Part shown: positions 16,444 through 25,917 of the stretch, piece after piece
Numbering within the stretch: the first letter of the stretch is position 1
Layout: every line of letters starts with the position of its first letter
DNA from: Heliorestis convoluta
GTDB taxonomy: Bacteria; Bacillota; Desulfitobacteriia; Heliobacteriales; Heliobacteriaceae
Direction of reading: 5' to 3'
DNA length: 64,000 nt
Assembly: GCF_009649955.1 (NCBI RefSeq)
Contig: NZ_CP045875.1
Location: 3,154,982 to 3,218,981 of the forward strand
Translations under genes and position numbers: made by a program
The notes under the pieces: generated by a model
Seen by the model: the letters and a program-made list of their open reading frames with translations, nothing else
Database searches by the model: none
What the model was told of the DNA's origin: nothing

Positions 16444-16447
16444 AAAG

Positions 16448-17188
16448 ATGACCTATCGAGTCAATCTTCCTGTTTTTGAAGGACCTTTTGACTTGCTCTT
16501 TCATCTGATTGAGAAGAAAGAATTGGATATCTATGATATACCAATTGGTCAAATCACAGCAGAGTACTTGAACTACTTGCGACAAATGGAAGAGTTGGAC
16601 CTGGAAGTGGCCAGCTCTTTTCTTGTCATGGCAGCCACATTGCTATCTATCAAAGCACGGATGCTTTTGCCCAAGCCGGCAGCGTCCGAAGAAGGAGAAG
16701 CTGAGGAAATTGATCCGCGGCAAGAACTGGTTGATCGATTGTTAGAATATCGAAAATACAAAGCTGTCGCAGAATTACTAAAGTCAAAAGAAGAAGAGTA
16801 TGGGAGAAACTTCCCAAGATCCATCGATCCGGCCAGTTTAGCGCATCTCTTTGCGGAAGAGGACCCTTTACAAGGTATTATGATAGGTGATTTGCTCGAA
16901 TCTTTGCGCAATGCTCTTCAGGAAGAAGAGGAAAAAGAGCTCGTAACAGAAATCCCAAAAGAAGAAATCTCCATTCAACAGCGGATGAAAGAACTACTAG
17001 AGAAAGTGGAAGCGCAAGGACGAGAAAAACCAGTGCTTTTTCAGCACTACTTGCGCTCATCTTATAGTGTCAGTGAAGCAATTGTAACTTTTTTAGCTTT
17101 ATTAGAGTTAATCCGAATGAGAAAAATTCAAGCAATTCAACAAGAAGCTCTTGGTGATATCTATTTGCTTCCTGGACAAATTTCATGA
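16448..17188 (+). CDS. scpA: Segregation and condensation protein A
   Basis: The 246-aa kleisin-type protein opens with FEGPFDLLFHLIEKKELDI, the ScpA signature, and ends in a winged-helix region. ScpA links the Smc heads and binds ScpB for chromosome condensation and segregation. It overlaps almost directly with trpS upstream and precedes scpB by 40 bases. Confidence 0.95.
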   Translation: MTYRVNLPVFEGPFDLLFHLIEKKELDIYDIPIGQITAEYLNYLRQMEELDLEVASSFLVMAATLLSIKARMLLPKPAASEEGEAEEIDPRQELVDRLLEYRKYKAVAELLKSKEEEYGRNFPRSIDPASLAHLFAEEDPLQGIMIGDLLESLRNALQEEEEKELVTEIPKEEISIQQRMKELLEKVEAQGREKPVLFQHYLRSSYSVSEAIVTFLALLELIRMRKIQAIQQEALGDIYLLPGQIS

Positions 17189-17227
17189 CTGGGACAAGCT
17201 TTCCAAGTATATAAGGGGAGGACTAAA

Positions 17228-17836
17228 TTGGACCCTCTTTTTGTCGAAGATCGGTCTCGTGAATTAGAAGCCCTTTTATTTGTATCTCCCGATCCTGTGC
17301 CGCTGGATTTGCTCTCTGATGTTGTTGGTTTACCACCTGAGGAGATAGAAAAGCAACTAAAGGCACTCGCAGCAGAATATGATCAGCAACGACGAGGCTG
17401 GCAATTGGAAGAAGTTGCCGGTGGCTATCGTTTGGCGACAAGACCTGAATACAGCGCCTATGTTATGCGGTTTTTGAAACCCCAGGGCCCCCAGGGCTTA
17501 TCGAAAGCAGCGCTGGAGACATTGGCAATTATTGCCTACCACCAGCCTGTAACAAGGGCTGAAATAGAAGAAATTCGCGGCGTCAAAGCCGATCGCTCTC
17601 TAGCTACACTGCTTGGCAAAAAGTTGATTCAAGAAAAAGGTCGAAAAGAAGCACTGGGAAGACCCATTCTATACGGCACAACAGACCACTTTCTTCGTCA
17701 CTTTGGCTTACGTACGTTAGAGGAATTACCGTCTTTAGATGAAGTCTTTGTTCAACCGGATCTGACCTTCCCTGAGGAACAGGAGCGGAATAATGAGGGC
17801 GAGCCAGTAAAAAAGCAAGAAAGAAAGGAACTATAG
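17228..17836 (+). CDS. scpB: Segregation and condensation protein B
   Basis: The 202-aa protein has tandem winged helices, including the family segments ALLFVSPDPV, AALETLAIIAYHQPVTRAEIE and GRPILYGTTDHFL. It binds ScpA as a dimer in the Smc complex. The TTG start follows GGGGAGGA. The C-terminal 25 residues are charged and variable, as usual in the family. Confidence 0.95.
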   Translation: MDPLFVEDRSRELEALLFVSPDPVPLDLLSDVVGLPPEEIEKQLKALAAEYDQQRRGWQLEEVAGGYRLATRPEYSAYVMRFLKPQGPQGLSKAALETLAIIAYHQPVTRAEIEEIRGVKADRSLATLLGKKLIQEKGRKEALGRPILYGTTDHFLRHFGLRTLEELPSLDEVFVQPDLTFPEEQERNNEGEPVKKQERKEL

Positions 17837-17851
17837 GGAGGGGAACCTATC

Positions 17852-18700
17852 ATGGAATCAACTCGTCATACTTTGAAACTACGAAGTATTACTCTGTCAT
17901 ACTTGGAGTGGAAAGGAAAGGGTCAAGAACCTCTCTTGCTCCTTCATGGACTGGGCGATCATGCGCTTGTCTGGTCTGATCTAGCCGACTTGCTTAAAGA
18001 TGATTTTCACATTATTGCACCGGATATGCGTGGCCACGGAGAAAGTGACAAGCCTCATAAAGGCTATACTTTTGACCATGCTATCGATGATCTGGAACAA
18101 TTGATGGATCATTTGCAGTGGTCTTCAGCCCATATCGTGGGCCACTCTTGGACGGGTAAGTTAGCACCGATCTGGGCTCGCAAGCAGAGTGGGCGCTTTC
18201 GAAGCATGGTGCTTATTGATCCCATCTTCATTGTCAAAATGCCAGCTCTCATGAAGCTATCTTTCCCCATTTTGTATCGTGTTTTAGACAGCCTCAAAGG
18301 CATGGGTCCTTTTGCCAACTATGAAGAAGCGGAAGCCAAAGCACGGCAACTGCGCCAGTATGAGGGCTGGAGTGAACTACAACAAAAAGTATTTCGTCAA
18401 GGACTCGAAGAAAAAGGAGAAGGGCGCTGGGGTAGTAAATTTGTTATACCAGCACGCAATCAAATTTTCGAAGATGTTATGAAAGTAGCAGGTCTGACGG
18501 AAGAAATCACTGTGCCAACACTTTTTGTGCAGCCGGAAAAAGGCGTCAATCGAGCCGAATTTCTCGTAAAACCCTATAAAAAATACCTAAAAAACCTAAC
18601 AATCGCCAATGTTCCAGGGAACCACTGGCCTCATCTCGTGGAACCCCTTCACTTTAATGCTGCAGTCCGCGACTTTTTGCAGAGTCATCGGGAATCGTAA
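17852..18700 (+). CDS. Alpha/beta hydrolase
   Basis: The 282-aa protein has the oxyanion segment LLLHGLGDH, the nucleophile elbow GHSWTG (Ser), an acid region before LVKPYKK and the final catalytic His in GNHWPH. No signal peptide, so it is cytoplasmic. The substrate is unknown; the sequence resembles general esterases or haloperoxidase-like hydrolases. It sits between scpB and folD in the co-oriented block, with AGGGAGGGG as ribosome binding site. Confidence 0.85.
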   Translation: MESTRHTLKLRSITLSYLEWKGKGQEPLLLLHGLGDHALVWSDLADLLKDDFHIIAPDMRGHGESDKPHKGYTFDHAIDDLEQLMDHLQWSSAHIVGHSWTGKLAPIWARKQSGRFRSMVLIDPIFIVKMPALMKLSFPILYRVLDSLKGMGPFANYEEAEAKARQLRQYEGWSELQQKVFRQGLEEKGEGRWGSKFVIPARNQIFEDVMKVAGLTEEITVPTLFVQPEKGVNRAEFLVKPYKKYLKNLTIANVPGNHWPHLVEPLHFNAAVRDFLQSHRES

Positions 18701-18747
18701 GAAGTAGGGAAGTACTATACAGGAAAAAAAGGAGAGGGCTTAACAAA

Positions 18748-19596
18748 ATGGCAAACTATATAGACGGCAAAGCAATGGCGGCTGAATTGCGAGCCGAAGT
18801 AAAAGCAGAAGTGGAAAAATTAAAAGCCCAGGGCTTTCAACCAAAGCTGGCTGTCTTGCTCGTGGGAGACGATCCGGCTTCGGTACTCTACGCTCGTTCT
18901 AAAGAAAAAAGCGCAGCCAATGTAGGCATAGACTTTGAACTTTTCCATTTACCAGGTCAGACAACAGAAGAAGAAGTATTAAGGTTGATTGAAAGGCTGA
19001 ACCAAGACGATCAAGTCCATGGCATTATGGTAGAGTTACCTGTGCCAAAACATATCTCGAAAGAAAAAGTAATGGAAAAAGTTGATCCACGCAAAGATGT
19101 TGATGGTGTTCATCCATTGAACCGAGGCTACCTTGTGGCGGGACGCCCAGCTCTTGTACCAGCGACACCGCAAAGCTGCATTATATTGCTAGAACGCTCC
19201 GGTATTGATTTGCGAGGCAAGAAAGTGGTCTTGGTAGGACGAGGCGAGACAGTTGGCAAGCCTTTGTTCTTTTTGCTCTTACAAAAGAATGCCACTGTAA
19301 CACTCTGTCATACTGGCACTAAAGACCTCGCCAAAGAAGTACAAGCTGGGGAAATTGTCATTGCTGCGGCAGGTCGGGCCGGTCTCATTACGAAAGAGAT
19401 GATTGCCCCAGGTGCCGTTGTAATTGATGCAGGTATCAATGAAGTCGAGGGACGCATTGTGGGCGATGTTGTTACAGAAGAAGTGGCAGAAGTAGCTTCA
19501 CTGATTACGCCTGTTCCCGGTGGGGTCGGTGCTTGTACAACAGTCCTACTCTTTAACAATGTCGTAGAAGGACTCAAAATGCAAAAAGGCTTATAG
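18748..19596 (+). CDS. folD: Methylenetetrahydrofolate dehydrogenase/cyclohydrolase
   Basis: FolD interconverts 5,10-methylene-, methenyl- and 10-formyl-tetrahydrofolate. The 282-aa protein shows YARSKEKSA with the catalytic Tyr and Lys, the substrate segment ELPVPKH, the NADP loop GRGETVGKP and the C-terminal PVPGGVGACTT. In most homologues the last motif reads PGGVGPMT; here Ala-Cys replaces Pro-Met. The GRGE form in place of GRS is also unusual. The next gene encodes a cyclodeaminase-family protein, so the pair probably works in one-carbon metabolism. Confidence 0.94.
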   Translation: MANYIDGKAMAAELRAEVKAEVEKLKAQGFQPKLAVLLVGDDPASVLYARSKEKSAANVGIDFELFHLPGQTTEEEVLRLIERLNQDDQVHGIMVELPVPKHISKEKVMEKVDPRKDVDGVHPLNRGYLVAGRPALVPATPQSCIILLERSGIDLRGKKVVLVGRGETVGKPLFFLLLQKNATVTLCHTGTKDLAKEVQAGEIVIAAAGRAGLITKEMIAPGAVVIDAGINEVEGRIVGDVVTEEVAEVASLITPVPGGVGACTTVLLFNNVVEGLKMQKGL

Positions 19597-19612
19597 GAGC
19601 TGAATGGGATAG

Positions 19613-20242
19613 ATGAAAAAGCTGTTTGAAGAATCTTTACAAGAAGTGCTTGCGCAGTCAGCCTCAGCAGCACCAACACCTGGCGGTGGTTCTGTATCGG
19701 CCATTGCTGGTGCTTTTGGTGCGGCCATGGTCGCTATGGTTGGCAACTTAACAGTGGGAAAAGAAAAATACAAAGACGTAGAACCAGAAGTAAAAGAACT
19801 GCTTGCCCAATCCAATCAGTTGATGAAAGAACTAGAAGAACTTGTTCAAGCCGATATAGACGCTTTCAATAACTATATGGATGTTTTTAAAATGGCCAAA
19901 AACACAGAAGAAGAAAAAGCACTGCGAGCGGAAGCACTGCAAAAAGCGGCCATTGCAGCAACTGATGTACCTCTACGTATTGGAGAAGCAACGATCAAAG
20001 GATTGCAGGTAGCTCAAAAAATGGCTGCACTGGGGAACAAAGTAGCCATTTCCGATGTAGGCGTAGGTGCTTATCTCGGTGAGGCCGCTTTGAAAGGCGC
20101 TTTACTAAGTGTAGATATCAACATACCGGTGATTAAAGATCAAGCCTATGTAGAGAAAGCCGTAGCAAAAAGAGATGAACTTATTGCAGAAGCAGAAGCG
20201 TTACGATCCAAAGCGGTAGAAGTGGTCAAAGAACGAATATAA
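19613..20242 (+). CDS. Cyclodeaminase/cyclohydrolase family protein (FchA-like)
   Basis: The 209-aa protein opens with PTPGGGSVSAIAGAFGAAM, the signature of the formimidotetrahydrofolate cyclodeaminase fold. In anaerobic Clostridia such proteins serve as cyclodeaminase or as methenyl-tetrahydrofolate cyclohydrolase next to folD. It is 16 bases after folD with AGGAGC. Which of the two reactions it catalyses cannot be told from sequence. Confidence 0.88.
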   Translation: MKKLFEESLQEVLAQSASAAPTPGGGSVSAIAGAFGAAMVAMVGNLTVGKEKYKDVEPEVKELLAQSNQLMKELEELVQADIDAFNNYMDVFKMAKNTEEEKALRAEALQKAAIAATDVPLRIGEATIKGLQVAQKMAALGNKVAISDVGVGAYLGEAALKGALLSVDINIPVIKDQAYVEKAVAKRDELIAEAEALRSKAVEVVKERI

Positions 20243-20302
20243 AAGGAATAAACAGAATTGAATTGGGAATAATATCCTCCTGAGATAGAGGGGGATTTCC
20301 CA

Positions 20303-21010
20303 ATGGTGACCAAACTGATTCTGGGAACCCTCTTGGTTGGGACATTGCTCCTGAGCCTGGGGGTTCTTTTATTTCAATTACCACTAACTTTGCAGATTAC
20401 ATATGACAAAAAAGGAGCAAAAAATAGAGTTGATGTTAACTTGCTCCTCTTTAATCGCGCCATACCTCTTGTTAAAAATCCTTTTACATCTAAAATAGAA
20501 AAAAATAAAAAAGGATTGCCATCGATGAAAGCAGAGGCGCCGCAAGAAAAGCATCATGAAAAAGAAATGATGCAGATGTTTGGCACTTTACAACGGGCCA
20601 TTCCTAAGACGCGGCAATACTTAAGTTATTTACGTCGTAACGCCAAAAAGCTTCAGATACGAAAGCTACACTGGGGAAGCCATGTAGGGGGAACGGATGC
20701 CCTTGAAACGGCCATGCTTTCAGGGTTTTTGTGGACACTTAAGATGTCCTTGCTAGGTCGTTTTTTTTACTTGTTGGATAGAAAAGATGAAAAGCCAAGA
20801 GTTTTCGTGAATCCTTGGTATCAAGGAAAACGGTTTGATATGCATATTGATTGTATAGTTACCCTACGACCGGGTCATATTATTTTTACCGGACTTTGGC
20901 ATGCCGGAATTATGCCGCCTGTGTTATCTAAGGGGGGTGAAGGAAAGAATGAACCATCCCATCGAAGGTCTTATGCGAACAGCCATGGAAAGTATCAAAG
21001 AAATGGTTGA
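20303..21010 (+). CDS. DUF2953 membrane-anchored protein
   Basis: The 235-aa protein has one N-terminal membrane segment (about residues 5-28) followed by a basic linker and a DUF2953-type domain with KLHWGSHVGGTDALET and PWYQGKRF. Members are common in spore-formers and stand next to ytfJ, as here, but their role is unknown. The end overlaps the ytfJ start by about 60 bases. Confidence 0.85.
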   Translation: MVTKLILGTLLVGTLLLSLGVLLFQLPLTLQITYDKKGAKNRVDVNLLLFNRAIPLVKNPFTSKIEKNKKGLPSMKAEAPQEKHHEKEMMQMFGTLQRAIPKTRQYLSYLRRNAKKLQIRKLHWGSHVGGTDALETAMLSGFLWTLKMSLLGRFFYLLDRKDEKPRVFVNPWYQGKRFDMHIDCIVTLRPGHIIFTGLWHAGIMPPVLSKGGEGKNEPSHRRSYANSHGKYQRNG

Positions 21011-21410
21011 TGTTAATACCGTCGTCGGCGACGCTGTACAAGCCCCGGACGGCAGTCTAATAATTCCAGTTTCACGAGTAGCCTGTGGCTTTGCGGTAGG
21101 TGGCTCAGAGTTTAGTACCGATAGCAGAATGGAAGAGCCAGAAGAACGGGCCTCTGCGTTGCCTTTTGGAGGCGGAAGTGGTGCTGGTGTATCAGTTCAA
21201 CCTGTAGGCTTTCTTGTCGTACACAACGGAAGTGTGCGTCTTTTGCCTGTAGACGGTACAGCTATGGTCGATCGCTTAATTGATTTAGCTCCGCAGATGA
21301 TGGATCGCCTCAAGTGCATGATGGAAAAAGAAGAGTGTGAGAGTCCTGATAAAGAGCCTTGTGATGAGAATCCAGAAGGATCCACTGTTAATCCGGAAAA
21401 AATCTGCTAA
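20949..21410 (+). CDS. ytfJ: GerW family sporulation protein YtfJ
   Basis: The 153-aa product starts MNHPIEGLMRTAMESIKEMVD and has the family core DAVQAPDGSLIIPVS and GGGSGAGVSVQPVGFLVV. In Bacillus subtilis YtfJ/GerW is a forespore protein linked with germination. I chose ATG 20949, which follows GGGGGGTGAAGGA and gives the conserved N-terminus; the open frame runs further up inside the DUF2953 gene. It closes the co-oriented block before a strong terminator. Confidence 0.92.
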   Translation: MNHPIEGLMRTAMESIKEMVDVNTVVGDAVQAPDGSLIIPVSRVACGFAVGGSEFSTDSRMEEPEERASALPFGGGSGAGVSVQPVGFLVVHNGSVRLLPVDGTAMVDRLIDLAPQMMDRLKCMMEKEECESPDKEPCDENPEGSTVNPEKIC

Positions 21411-21500
21411 GCTAAGGCCACTTTTCGTAGTGCTCAGTGATTGTGGCATAATGCTGTGCTACTTTCATTTGGTTGTACCGTCCAGACAGAGAGGACTTAT

Positions 21501-21545
21501 AAAAAGAACCTTGAGTTTCACTGAAACTCAAGGTTCTTTTTATTT
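21501..21545. terminator. Bidirectional terminator between ytfJ and the PBP gene
   Basis: AAAAAGAACCTTGAGTTT (21501-21518) pairs with AAACTCAAGGTTCTTTT (21524-21540) with T runs on both sides, so it serves the two convergent units. Confidence 0.88.
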
Positions 21546-21575
21546 TTTAGAGCAAAGTTGTAGCGAAACAAAGCT

Positions 21576-23999
21576 TTAATCTTCTAATCCGCCTTCAGTA
21601 CCTTTTTTTTCTACATTCGAAGTGTTATTGAGAAAATCTGAAGGTGTGGGTGCTTTCGTAGTCGGTGCAGGTTCTGTTGGCTTTGACGTTGAGGGAGGAC
21701 TTGTGGAGCTTTTTGTGGGGCTGCCACTATCATTTCCTAGATCGGGAACGGCAGGTACGTTATTCCACAATTCAGCCAGTTTTTTGGCTTCTTCGTTTGA
21801 GAGAGAAGTAGAATTATCAATTGATGACGGTGCTTTGTTTGTAGGAGAAGACGTTGAGCCATTAGCTGGTGGGGTTGAGGAAGAATTTGAATATCTGGAT
21901 GTAGAAGATGGATAGTAGGAATCAGAAGAACTAGAGGAAGAAGCTGTAGAATCAGTTGACGCAGTTGAACTGTTGGAATCGTTTTCTGCCGAAGCGGTGC
22001 TGGCTCCATCAGAAGGGATCGTTGAGGCAGAAGCGGAGCGGCCTATAAAGTCACCTGCAGCATGTAAAACTTCTGCAGGGCGGGCAAAGGCTTGCACAGG
22101 TCGATCTTGTAAAGCACTATTGAGAACTTCTCGAAACATTGCAGCAGGATAGGAACCACCATAGATTTGACGTAAATAATTATGGCGGTCTGTTCTGTCA
22201 TAACCCATCCAAACTGCACAGGTTAGTTCTGGTGTATACCCGACAAACCAGGCATCTTTGTTACCGCGGAGATTGCGAAATTCTGCGATGGGTGGTAGCT
22301 CCACAGTCCCTGTTTTACCTGCTACAGGTCTGTTCATCTGCGCTCTTGTGCCTGTTCCAGACTGGACAGCCGTTACCAGCATATCCGTCATTTGGTAGGC
22401 AGCTACTTCACTAAGTACTCGATTGATATCTGGAACGATCGGTTTTTCCCGTCCCTGAAAATCAACAATCCGGGTTACTGCGTGAGGCTCATTATAAATC
22501 CCTCCATTGGCCATGGAGGCATAGGAGCCGGCCATTTGCAGAGGTGAGACGCCTCTGGTCATACCTCCAAGTGCAAGAGACAGATAAGGTTCTTCACCTT
22601 CCATGGGCAATCCCGTTTTACGAGCAAAGTCAACGCCTACAGTAGGGCCGATGTGGCGAAAAAGATAAACAGCCGGTACGTTGATAGATTGAGCAACTGC
22701 CTGTCGAATGGTAACATGGCCGCGATAGGTGTTGTCATAATTTCTAGGGACATAGCCGCCACCGAAATTGATAGGACTATCTGGTAAGATATCATTCGGA
22801 TGAAAGCCTGCTTCCATGGCTGGTGCAAAGACAAAAATTGGTTTGGCCGCCGAGCCTGGTTGTCTTTTTAACTGACTGGCTCGATTAAAGCTACGAACAC
22901 CATCGTAATTGCGTCCACCGCCAAGGCCACGAATCAACCCACTTTCTTGTTCTATCACAGCCATAGCCGCTTGAACAAGTTGGTCGCTAGAATTCGGTGG
23001 AAAAAAGGCTTCGCTGGAGAGAACCTCTTCAATCTTTTGTTGCAACCTTCGATCCATGGCTGTATAAATATGCAAACCTCCGCGGAAGACCTGACTGTCT
23101 GTATAGCCATGGCGACTCGTCAACTCTTCAATCACGTAATCGACATACGCAGGAAAGGGATATTGTAAAGAATTTATGTGTACTTGTTGGGGTAATGGCT
23201 CAGAAGCGGCCATTCTTGCTTCTTCTTGTGTTATCAAACCGTTTTGAATCATGAGGTGCAAAACGGTACTACGACGATCAGAAGCAGCTTCTGCATTATG
23301 AATGGGAGAATAAAAGCTAGGGCGACGAGGCATACCTGCAAGCAAAGCAGCTTCTGCTAAATTAATATCACGAATATCTTTATTAAAATAGGTTTGTGCA
23401 GCTGCTTGCACACCATAAGCACCATGACCAAAGTATATCCAATTTAAGTACATTTCTAGGATTTCATCTTTGGTATATCGTCTTTCGATTTGATAAGCCA
23501 GAAAGGCCTCATGAATTTTTCGTTGAATTGTTTTTTCCGGTGATAAAATAGCGTTCTTTGCCAGCTGTTGCGTAATCGTACTGGCACCTTGAGAAAAACC
23601 GCCATCTTGAACATTGGTAAAAAAAGCCCTCAATATAGCTCGCAAGTCAATACCTTGATGGTTGTGAAAACGTAAATCTTCAGCGACTAATATGGCTTTT
23701 TGTAGATTCTCAGGAACTTCTTCAATCGATACAGGAATTCGATTTTGCTCGCCATGTAAAGCCGTAATCAACTCGCCATCTTTATCATAAATAAAAGAGG
23801 TGGCTTGCATCGATAGGAGAGAATCGGCATCGAAAGCAGGTCGATCTTGTAAATAGTAAGCTAAGACGAGTAAAGGCGGTAAAAACAGAAAGAGAAATAG
23901 AACAAGGAGAGGAATCAGAAAAGGTCGAACGTAGCCTTTCAGCTTTGGTTGAAGCACTTCATTCCAAAAAGATTCGGCTTCTTTTTTTTCTTTCATCAC
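21576..23999 (-). CDS. Class A penicillin-binding protein (PBP1A type)
   Basis: The 807-aa bifunctional enzyme polymerises and cross-links peptidoglycan. It has a short cytoplasmic start, one membrane segment (about 23-48), a GT51 glycosyltransferase with AEDLRFHNHQGID and GASTITQQLAKN, and a transpeptidase with the SxxK motif in PGSAAKPI (near residue 382), SIN and KTGT (near 561). The last ~150 residues are a Ser/Thr/Pro/Asn-rich low-complexity tail outside the cell. It is convergent with ytfJ and divergent from spmA. Confidence 0.94.
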   Translation of the reverse strand: MMKEKKEAESFWNEVLQPKLKGYVRPFLIPLLVLFLFLFLPPLLVLAYYLQDRPAFDADSLLSMQATSFIYDKDGELITALHGEQNRIPVSIEEVPENLQKAILVAEDLRFHNHQGIDLRAILRAFFTNVQDGGFSQGASTITQQLAKNAILSPEKTIQRKIHEAFLAYQIERRYTKDEILEMYLNWIYFGHGAYGVQAAAQTYFNKDIRDINLAEAALLAGMPRRPSFYSPIHNAEAASDRRSTVLHLMIQNGLITQEEARMAASEPLPQQVHINSLQYPFPAYVDYVIEELTSRHGYTDSQVFRGGLHIYTAMDRRLQQKIEEVLSSEAFFPPNSSDQLVQAAMAVIEQESGLIRGLGGGRNYDGVRSFNRASQLKRQPGSAAKPIFVFAPAMEAGFHPNDILPDSPINFGGGYVPRNYDNTYRGHVTIRQAVAQSINVPAVYLFRHIGPTVGVDFARKTGLPMEGEEPYLSLALGGMTRGVSPLQMAGSYASMANGGIYNEPHAVTRIVDFQGREKPIVPDINRVLSEVAAYQMTDMLVTAVQSGTGTRAQMNRPVAGKTGTVELPPIAEFRNLRGNKDAWFVGYTPELTCAVWMGYDRTDRHNYLRQIYGGSYPAAMFREVLNSALQDRPVQAFARPAEVLHAAGDFIGRSASASTIPSDGASTASAENDSNSSTASTDSTASSSSSSDSYYPSSTSRYSNSSSTPPANGSTSSPTNKAPSSIDNSTSLSNEEAKKLAELWNNVPAVPDLGNDSGSPTKSSTSPPSTSKPTEPAPTTKAPTPSDFLNNTSNVEKKGTEGGLED

Positions 24000-24244
24000 A
24001 CAGAACCAACCTACCTTCCAGGAGGGTATTTATTCCAGCCCTACCAATCATACCAAATTAATTCGGAGAAGGTAGCCAAAACCCTCCCATGAATTAACAT
24101 ATTTTAACTCTTTTTCCTTATGCCTTTTCCGGCGATATTTTCATGCTCGGTGGAGGAGAAGCTTCTACGAATTGGCTCTTTCCTTAATCCGGTTCTAGCC
24201 TATCCCGGTTGGTCATAAGCTTGTACCAGTCGGAGGTGATTATC

Positions 24245-24835
24245 GTGAATTGGATATGGACAATTTTTATCATTGTTGGAGTTGCCGTTGCGGCAGCACA
24301 AGGAGAAATTCACAAAGTTACCGAAGGAGCCATTAAAGGGGCAGAAATGGCAGTCGCTGTGGCTCTAGGACTGATTGGAGTCATGGCTTTATGGCTAGGT
24401 ATCATGCGCATTGCCCAAGAAGCAGGGCTCGTTAACTTATTAGCACGAGCTGCTAGGCCTGTGATGGCCAAGCTTTTTCCTTCTATTCCATCGAATCATC
24501 CAGCGCTCGGACACATCATCATGAATTTGAGTGCCAATATACTGGGACTAGGTAGTGCAGCAACGCCTTTTGGTATGAAAGCAATGCAAGAAATGCAGAA
24601 ACTAAACGGTAATCGTCCTGTGGCATCAGAAGCGATGTGCACCTTTCTGGCTTTGAATACTTCTTGTCTCACTCTTGTTCCAGCTACCATTATCAGTGTT
24701 CGTGTAGCAGCTAACTCTGCCAATCCCACTGAAATTGTAGGGCCGACCATCTTAGCGACGGCTGTTGGTATGACAGTGGCTATAACAGCCGATTGGATAT
24801 TAAGAACTTATTATCGCCGCCGAGGAGGCTTCTAA
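24245..24835 (+). CDS. spmA: Spore maturation protein A
   Basis: The 196-aa membrane protein has the nucleoside-recognition (Gate) domain pattern, with NLSANILGLGSAATPFGMKAMQEMQ and FLALNTSCLTLVP. SpmA works with SpmB in dehydration of the spore core. I chose GTG 24245 after CGGAGGTGA; the frame remains open to a TTG at 24209 but that lacks a ribosome binding site. The stop is one base before spmB. Confidence 0.94.
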   Translation: MNWIWTIFIIVGVAVAAAQGEIHKVTEGAIKGAEMAVAVALGLIGVMALWLGIMRIAQEAGLVNLLARAARPVMAKLFPSIPSNHPALGHIIMNLSANILGLGSAATPFGMKAMQEMQKLNGNRPVASEAMCTFLALNTSCLTLVPATIISVRVAANSANPTEIVGPTILATAVGMTVAITADWILRTYYRRRGGF

Positions 24836-24836
24836 G

Positions 24837-25373
24837 ATGCTAACAGAGATACTTGATCCCCTATCAAGATGGACAGTGCCCCTGTTGCTGACAATTATCT
24901 TACTCGTCGGATTAATGAAAAAAGTTAAAGTTTATGATGCTTTTGTCTCCGGTGCTGAAGAAGGCTTCACGATAGCAATTAAGCTCATACCCTATCTCGT
25001 AGCAATGATGGTGGCCATTGGAATTTTTCGAGAGACCGGTGCACTGGCTATCGTTCTCGGCTTTTTAGCGCCTTTAACAAGTTGGCTTGGCATACCTGGC
25101 GAAATATTGCCTCTTGCCATTATGCGTCCTCTCTCCGGTAGCGGGGCTCTCGGTGTAGCTACGGAGTTAATTCAAACGCATGGCCCCGATTCCTTTATTG
25201 GACGTCTGGCTTCTACCATGCAAGGAACGACCGATACGACTTTTTTTGTTCTAACCATTTACTTTGGTGCTGTAGGTGTAAGCCGTTATCGATATGCCCT
25301 ATTTACAGGTTTATTGGCTGATGTGACAAGTTTTTTGGCTTCGGTATATTTTTGTCGACTTTTATTTATATAG
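24837..25373 (+). CDS. spmB: Spore maturation protein B
   Basis: The 178-aa membrane protein carries MRPLSGSGALGV and the family segment STMQGTTDTTFFVLTIYFG. It pairs with SpmA in the spore membrane. ATG directly follows the spmA stop, so translation is coupled. Confidence 0.94.
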   Translation: MLTEILDPLSRWTVPLLLTIILLVGLMKKVKVYDAFVSGAEEGFTIAIKLIPYLVAMMVAIGIFRETGALAIVLGFLAPLTSWLGIPGEILPLAIMRPLSGSGALGVATELIQTHGPDSFIGRLASTMQGTTDTTFFVLTIYFGAVGVSRYRYALFTGLLADVTSFLASVYFCRLLFI

Positions 25374-25527
25374 AGATAAAGTCTGAAAAAGAACAGAGAA
25401 AGAAAAAGATTTTCCTACAAAAGTTCTTTTATACACAAGCTTTTTGTGGTACTATAATAGCGAGATTAAGTTGATCATCTATTCAGAATAGACTGTCAAC
25501 GATAGTGCCACGAAAGGAGGGAGGACG

Positions 25528-25758
25528 ATGGCAAAGCAATCTTATATGTACCAGATAGGCGAACGTGTAATTACTTATAATGCGCAATCAGGGACTATTA
25601 GCAGCATCGTTCATGATGAAGATGGTGGTAGCTTTTTACTTGTAAAACTCGATCATATGACTGGCGAATATGCTTACGACTTTAGCGAAGTCACAAGACT
25701 TGCGAAAGTAAGAAGTAACCATAGAACGAAAGCAGAGCCTGTCCTGAGTCGGTGCTGA
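25528..25758 (+). CDS. Small conserved-looking protein, 76 aa, unknown
   Basis: The product opens MAKQSYMYQIGERVITYN and appears all-beta in pattern, with alternating hydrophobic residues up to about 62 and a basic end. It has no membrane segment and one Cys, the last residue. A strong AAAGGAGGGAGG ribosome binding site precedes ATG and a terminator follows, so it is a monocistronic gene. A TATAAT box lies at 25453-25458. I do not recognise the family. Confidence 0.65.
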   Translation: MAKQSYMYQIGERVITYNAQSGTISSIVHDEDGGSFLLVKLDHMTGEYAYDFSEVTRLAKVRSNHRTKAEPVLSRC

Positions 25759-25803
25759 AAAGAAAAGCCTAGCTTCCTTGCCTTGTGGAAAAGAGAATAC
25801 GGT

Positions 25804-25850
25804 AAAAAGACCTACTTTGGGCCATAATTGGAAAGTAGGTCTTTTGTTTT
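25804..25850 (+). terminator. Rho-independent terminator
   Basis: AAAAGACCTACTTT (25804-25817) pairs with AAAGTAGGTCTTTT (25832-25845), followed by more T. It ends the 76-aa gene. Confidence 0.85.
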
Positions 25851-25917
25851 ATTTTTTGAAATCGCTTACAATAGATCGTAAAACCTAACCTATATATACT
25901 ATAAGGAGGACAAGACA

